Assembly (NCBI RefSeq): GCF_017873965.1
Contig: NZ_JAGGKT010000017.1
Coordinates: forward strand, 1 to 64,000
Origin: Ammoniphilus resinae
GTDB taxonomy: Bacteria; Bacillota; Bacilli; Aneurinibacillales; RAOX-1
Direction: 5' to 3'
Length of the DNA: 64,000 bases
In this document: positions 61,783-64,000 of the stretch, piece after piece
How the letters are laid out: every line of letters begins with the position of its first letter
Position numbering within the stretch: position 1 is the stretch's first letter
The notes under the pieces: generated by a model
Seen by the model: the letters and a program-made list of their open reading frames with translations, nothing else
Databases searched by the model: none
Told to the model about the DNA's origin: nothing
Program-made: the position numbers and the translations under genes

Positions 61783-63669
61783 TTGCTACTTCCGGATTTG
61801 GATACACCTGAGAAATTAAAAAACTTGACGATTCCTGAATTGGAGCAGCTCGGACAGGAAATTCGTCAATTTCTAATTGAAAAATTGTCAAAAACAGGAG
61901 GGCATTTGGCATCGAATCTAGGTGTTGTCGAGCTGACGTTGGCCCTCCACTATGTTTTTCACAGTCCTAAGGATAAATTCATCTGGGATGTCGGACATCA
62001 ATCATATGTACACAAGATCTTAACGGGACGGATCGGAAGATTTGATACGCTGCGCAAATATAAAGGACTGGCCGGCTTTCCGAAGCGCAGTGAAAGTATT
62101 CATGATGTGTGGGAAACGGGGCATTCGAGTACATCGCTTTCAGCCGCGATGGGAATGGCGCTTGCCCGTGATTTAAAAAAAGAAAAACATAAAGTGGTCG
62201 CTGTGATCGGCGATGGTGCGCTTACCGGGGGAATGGCGTTTGAAGCCCTGAACCATATTGGGCATGAGGGGACAAGCCTGATCACGATCCTCAATGACAA
62301 TGAAATGTCTATCGCCCCCAATGTTGGGGCCATGCACAATTATTTAGGAAAGTTAAGAACCGATCATAACTACCGTAAAGCAAAAGAAGAATTAGAACTT
62401 CTGTTAAAGAAAATCCCAGCAGTAGGCGGGAAATTAGCGAAAACTGCAGAAAAAATTAAGGATACACTTAAGTATCTTTTAGTTTCTGGTATTCTCTTTG
62501 AGGAGCTCGGCTTTACCTATCTTGGACCCATTGATGGGCATAATATTAATGAATTACTGGAGTGTCTAAAGCAGGCATCACAAATGGAAGGGCCAATTCT
62601 TGTCCATGTGATCACAAAGAAAGGGAAGGGATATGCTCCTGCGGAAGAGGATTCCTATGCATGGCATGGAGCGAGTCCATATAAGATTGAATCTGGGGAA
62701 ATGGTGAAAAAATCGGGGCCGCCATCCTACCCAAGCGTTTATGCCAATACCATGATGCGCATAGCTGAACAGGATCAACGGGTAATTGCGATCACGCCCG
62801 CCATGCCAGGTGGATCCGGACTTACCAAGTTCGCTGAACGATATCCTGAGCGCTTCTTTGATGTGGGCATTGCTGAACAGCATGCCGTAACGATGGCCGC
62901 TGGTATGGCAACTCAAGGAATTAAACCGGTTTGTGCCATCTATTCGACCTTTTTGCAACGGGCATACGATCAGGTAGTCCATGATGTGGCAAGGCAAAAC
63001 TTGAACGTGTTTTTTGCTATTGACCGTGCTGGATTTGTTGGGGAGGATGGGGAAACTCACCATGGCTTATATGATATAGGTTTCCTGAGAAGCCAACCCA
63101 ATATGGTGCTCATGATGCCGAAGGATGAAAATGAATTTCAACATATGATTTATACTTCTTTGCAATATAATGAGGGGCCCATTGCCGTCCGCTATCCGCG
63201 GGGGAACGGCTTAGGTGTTCCAATGGATCCTGAATTTACTCTGTTGCCGATAGGTAAGTCAGAAATTGTTCGACCTGGAACAGAGGTGGCCATTCTTGCC
63301 CTAGGAACGATGGTGCAGGTTGCTGAAGAGGCTGCAGATCTCCTTCGCTCGGAAGGAATCCAGCCGATGATTGTCAATGCTCGATTTGTAAAACCATTGG
63401 ACCGTGATCTGCTTTTACGTTTAGCTAAAGAAAAGTATCACGTGATCACCGTTGAAGAAGCTGCTGTTTCCGGAGGGTTTGGTTCAGCCGTTCTGGAATT
63501 CTATGCTGAAGAGGGATACCACGATATGGTAGTGAATCCTATTGGTGTAGGAGATGTACTGATTGAGCAGGGAAGTGTTATCGAACAACGGATTGAAGCC
63601 GGCCTAACCCCCGAAAAAATCGCCAAGCATACAATGGATTTGTGGCCGAAAAAGAGGCAGAGAGCTTAG
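61783..63669 (+). CDS. dxs: 1-deoxy-D-xylulose-5-phosphate synthase
   Basis: The protein has 628 residues from a TTG start preceded by GAGGAA. TPP-binding [18 protein letters not shown] (about residues 144-161), [16 protein letters not shown] near 46, and the transketolase-type pyrimidine domain with [13 protein letters not shown] (about 365-377) are present. It condenses pyruvate and glyceraldehyde 3-phosphate at the entry of the MEP isoprenoid pathway. It directly precedes tlyA (adjacent stop TAG and start ATG). Confidence 0.96.
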   Translation: MLLPDLDTPEKLKNLTIPELEQLGQEIRQFLIEKLSKTGGHLASNLGVVELTLALHYVFHSPKDKFIWDVGHQSYVHKILTGRIGRFDTLRKYKGLAGFPKRSESIHDVWETGHSSTSLSAAMGMALARDLKKEKHKVVAVIGDGALTGGMAFEALNHIGHEGTSLITILNDNEMSIAPNVGAMHNYLGKLRTDHNYRKAKEELELLLKKIPAVGGKLAKTAEKIKDTLKYLLVSGILFEELGFTYLGPIDGHNINELLECLKQASQMEGPILVHVITKKGKGYAPAEEDSYAWHGASPYKIESGEMVKKSGPPSYPSVYANTMMRIAEQDQRVIAITPAMPGGSGLTKFAERYPERFFDVGIAEQHAVTMAAGMATQGIKPVCAIYSTFLQRAYDQVVHDVARQNLNVFFAIDRAGFVGEDGETHHGLYDIGFLRSQPNMVLMMPKDENEFQHMIYTSLQYNEGPIAVRYPRGNGLGVPMDPEFTLLPIGKSEIVRPGTEVAILALGTMVQVAEEAADLLRSEGIQPMIVNARFVKPLDRDLLLRLAKEKYHVITVEEAAVSGGFGSAVLEFYAEEGYHDMVVNPIGVGDVLIEQGSVIEQRIEAGLTPEKIAKHTMDLWPKKRQRA

Positions 63670-64000
63670 ATGAGTAAAAAACAACGGATTGATGTCCTCC
63701 TTGTAGAACAGGGATTCTTCCCGAGCCGAGAGAAAGCCCAGAGAGCTATTATGGCCGGACTTGTCTTTGTGGGTGAGGAGCGGTGTGATAAACCCGGCGT
63801 AAAGATCGACGAAACGTTGCCGATCAAAGTGAAAGGGGACGTTCATCCTTACGTAAGCAGAGGAGGACTAAAATTAGAGAAGGCGATTAAAGTTTTTGAC
63901 TTGAAGCTTGAAGATGCCGTCGTTCTTGATATTGGTTCCTCAACGGGAGGTTTTACAGATTGTGCCTTACAAAACGGCGCAAAGCAAGTTTATGCGATAG
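63670..64000 (+). CDS. tlyA: TlyA-family rRNA methyltransferase (5' part, cut by window end)
   Basis: The first 110 residues are present. An S4 RNA-binding domain (about 6-65, RIDVLLVEQGFFPSREKAQRAIMAG) is followed by the start of a FtsJ-like methyltransferase domain with YVSRGGLKLEKAI and LDIGSSTGGFTDCALQNGA (SAM binding). TlyA enzymes methylate 16S and 23S rRNA at cytidine 2'-O; the Bacillus homologue is YqxC. The ATG abuts the dxs stop. Confidence 0.93.
   Translation, partial: MSKKQRIDVLLVEQGFFPSREKAQRAIMAGLVFVGEERCDKPGVKIDETLPIKVKGDVHPYVSRGGLKLEKAIKVFDLKLEDAVVLDIGSSTGGFTDCALQNGAKQVYAI

Noticed and set aside
61454-61912. Minus-strand reading frame of 152 codons across OLE and the dxs start
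   Set aside because: It crosses the OLE RNA 3' part, the terminator and the dxs start and has no family similarity or credible start site.

Overview
The window looks like chromosomal DNA of an endospore-forming member of the Bacillales. It carries a complete spoIIIAA-AH operon, a tricistronic gerA-type germinant receptor, mntR, a fused two-headed dynamin (DynA type), efp-accBC-asp23-nusB-folD-xseAB-ispA-dxs-tlyA in the usual Bacillus order, a bacilliredoxin and a lipoprotein cytochrome c. The ribosome-binding sites are strong, and many start codons are TTG or GTG. Base composition is moderate to low in G+C. The species cannot be read from the sequence. A TsaD paralogue after nusB and an OLE RNA between ispA and dxs suggest a Brevibacillus/Ammoniphilus/Paenibacillus-like or alkaliphile/thermophile-like lineage, but this is a guess.

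Layout. 1-96 is the 3' end (domains V and VI) of a group II intron. 347-4374 (minus) is a TetR-HlyD-permease-permease efflux operon with no ATPase. 4550-8069 is a phnCDE-type ABC transporter followed by a PtxD-like dehydrogenase, a candidate phosphite-use operon. 8234-14569 holds single metabolic and redox genes (iron alcohol dehydrogenase, YitT, GNAT, DoxX, SDR, Rrf2 regulator with a QorB-like reductase). 14787-19377 is a ferredoxin-dependent 2-oxoacid oxidoreductase, enoyl-CoA hydratase and acyl-CoA dehydrogenase operon. Then come DUF1641, an MFS pump and NhaC; a ger operon (23252-27588); carbonic anhydrase; MoxR-DUF58-DUF4129; YihY; bacilliredoxin; DynA; MntR. From about 38.9 kb onwards lies the conserved Bacillales core: SA1362/YqhQ, cytochrome c, aroQ-pepP-efp, comA-comB (sulfolactate), spoIIIA, accBC, asp23-amaP, nusB, tsaD-like, folD, xseAB, ispA, OLE RNA, dxs and the first part of tlyA.

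The most striking non-coding feature is a 610-nt structured RNA at 60977-61586. It has its own sigma-A-like promoter, a perfect 10-bp terminal stem and a downstream terminator, and it lies exactly in the ispA-dxs gap; this matches OLE RNA in size and context. The gene for its partner OapA, usually adjacent, is absent here. A second theme is intergenic repeats. Four unrelated-sequence arrays (about 118-303, 9480-9684, 10660-10790 and 32256-32717) share a 51-52 bp period and internal dyad symmetry. A separate 73-bp hairpin element with core CGACGTAGT sits directly upstream of several start codons and ends in the Shine-Dalgarno sequence of the next gene.

Start codons were chosen from ribosome-binding sites and family length. 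Functions are by family recognition from sequence alone; no database search was run.
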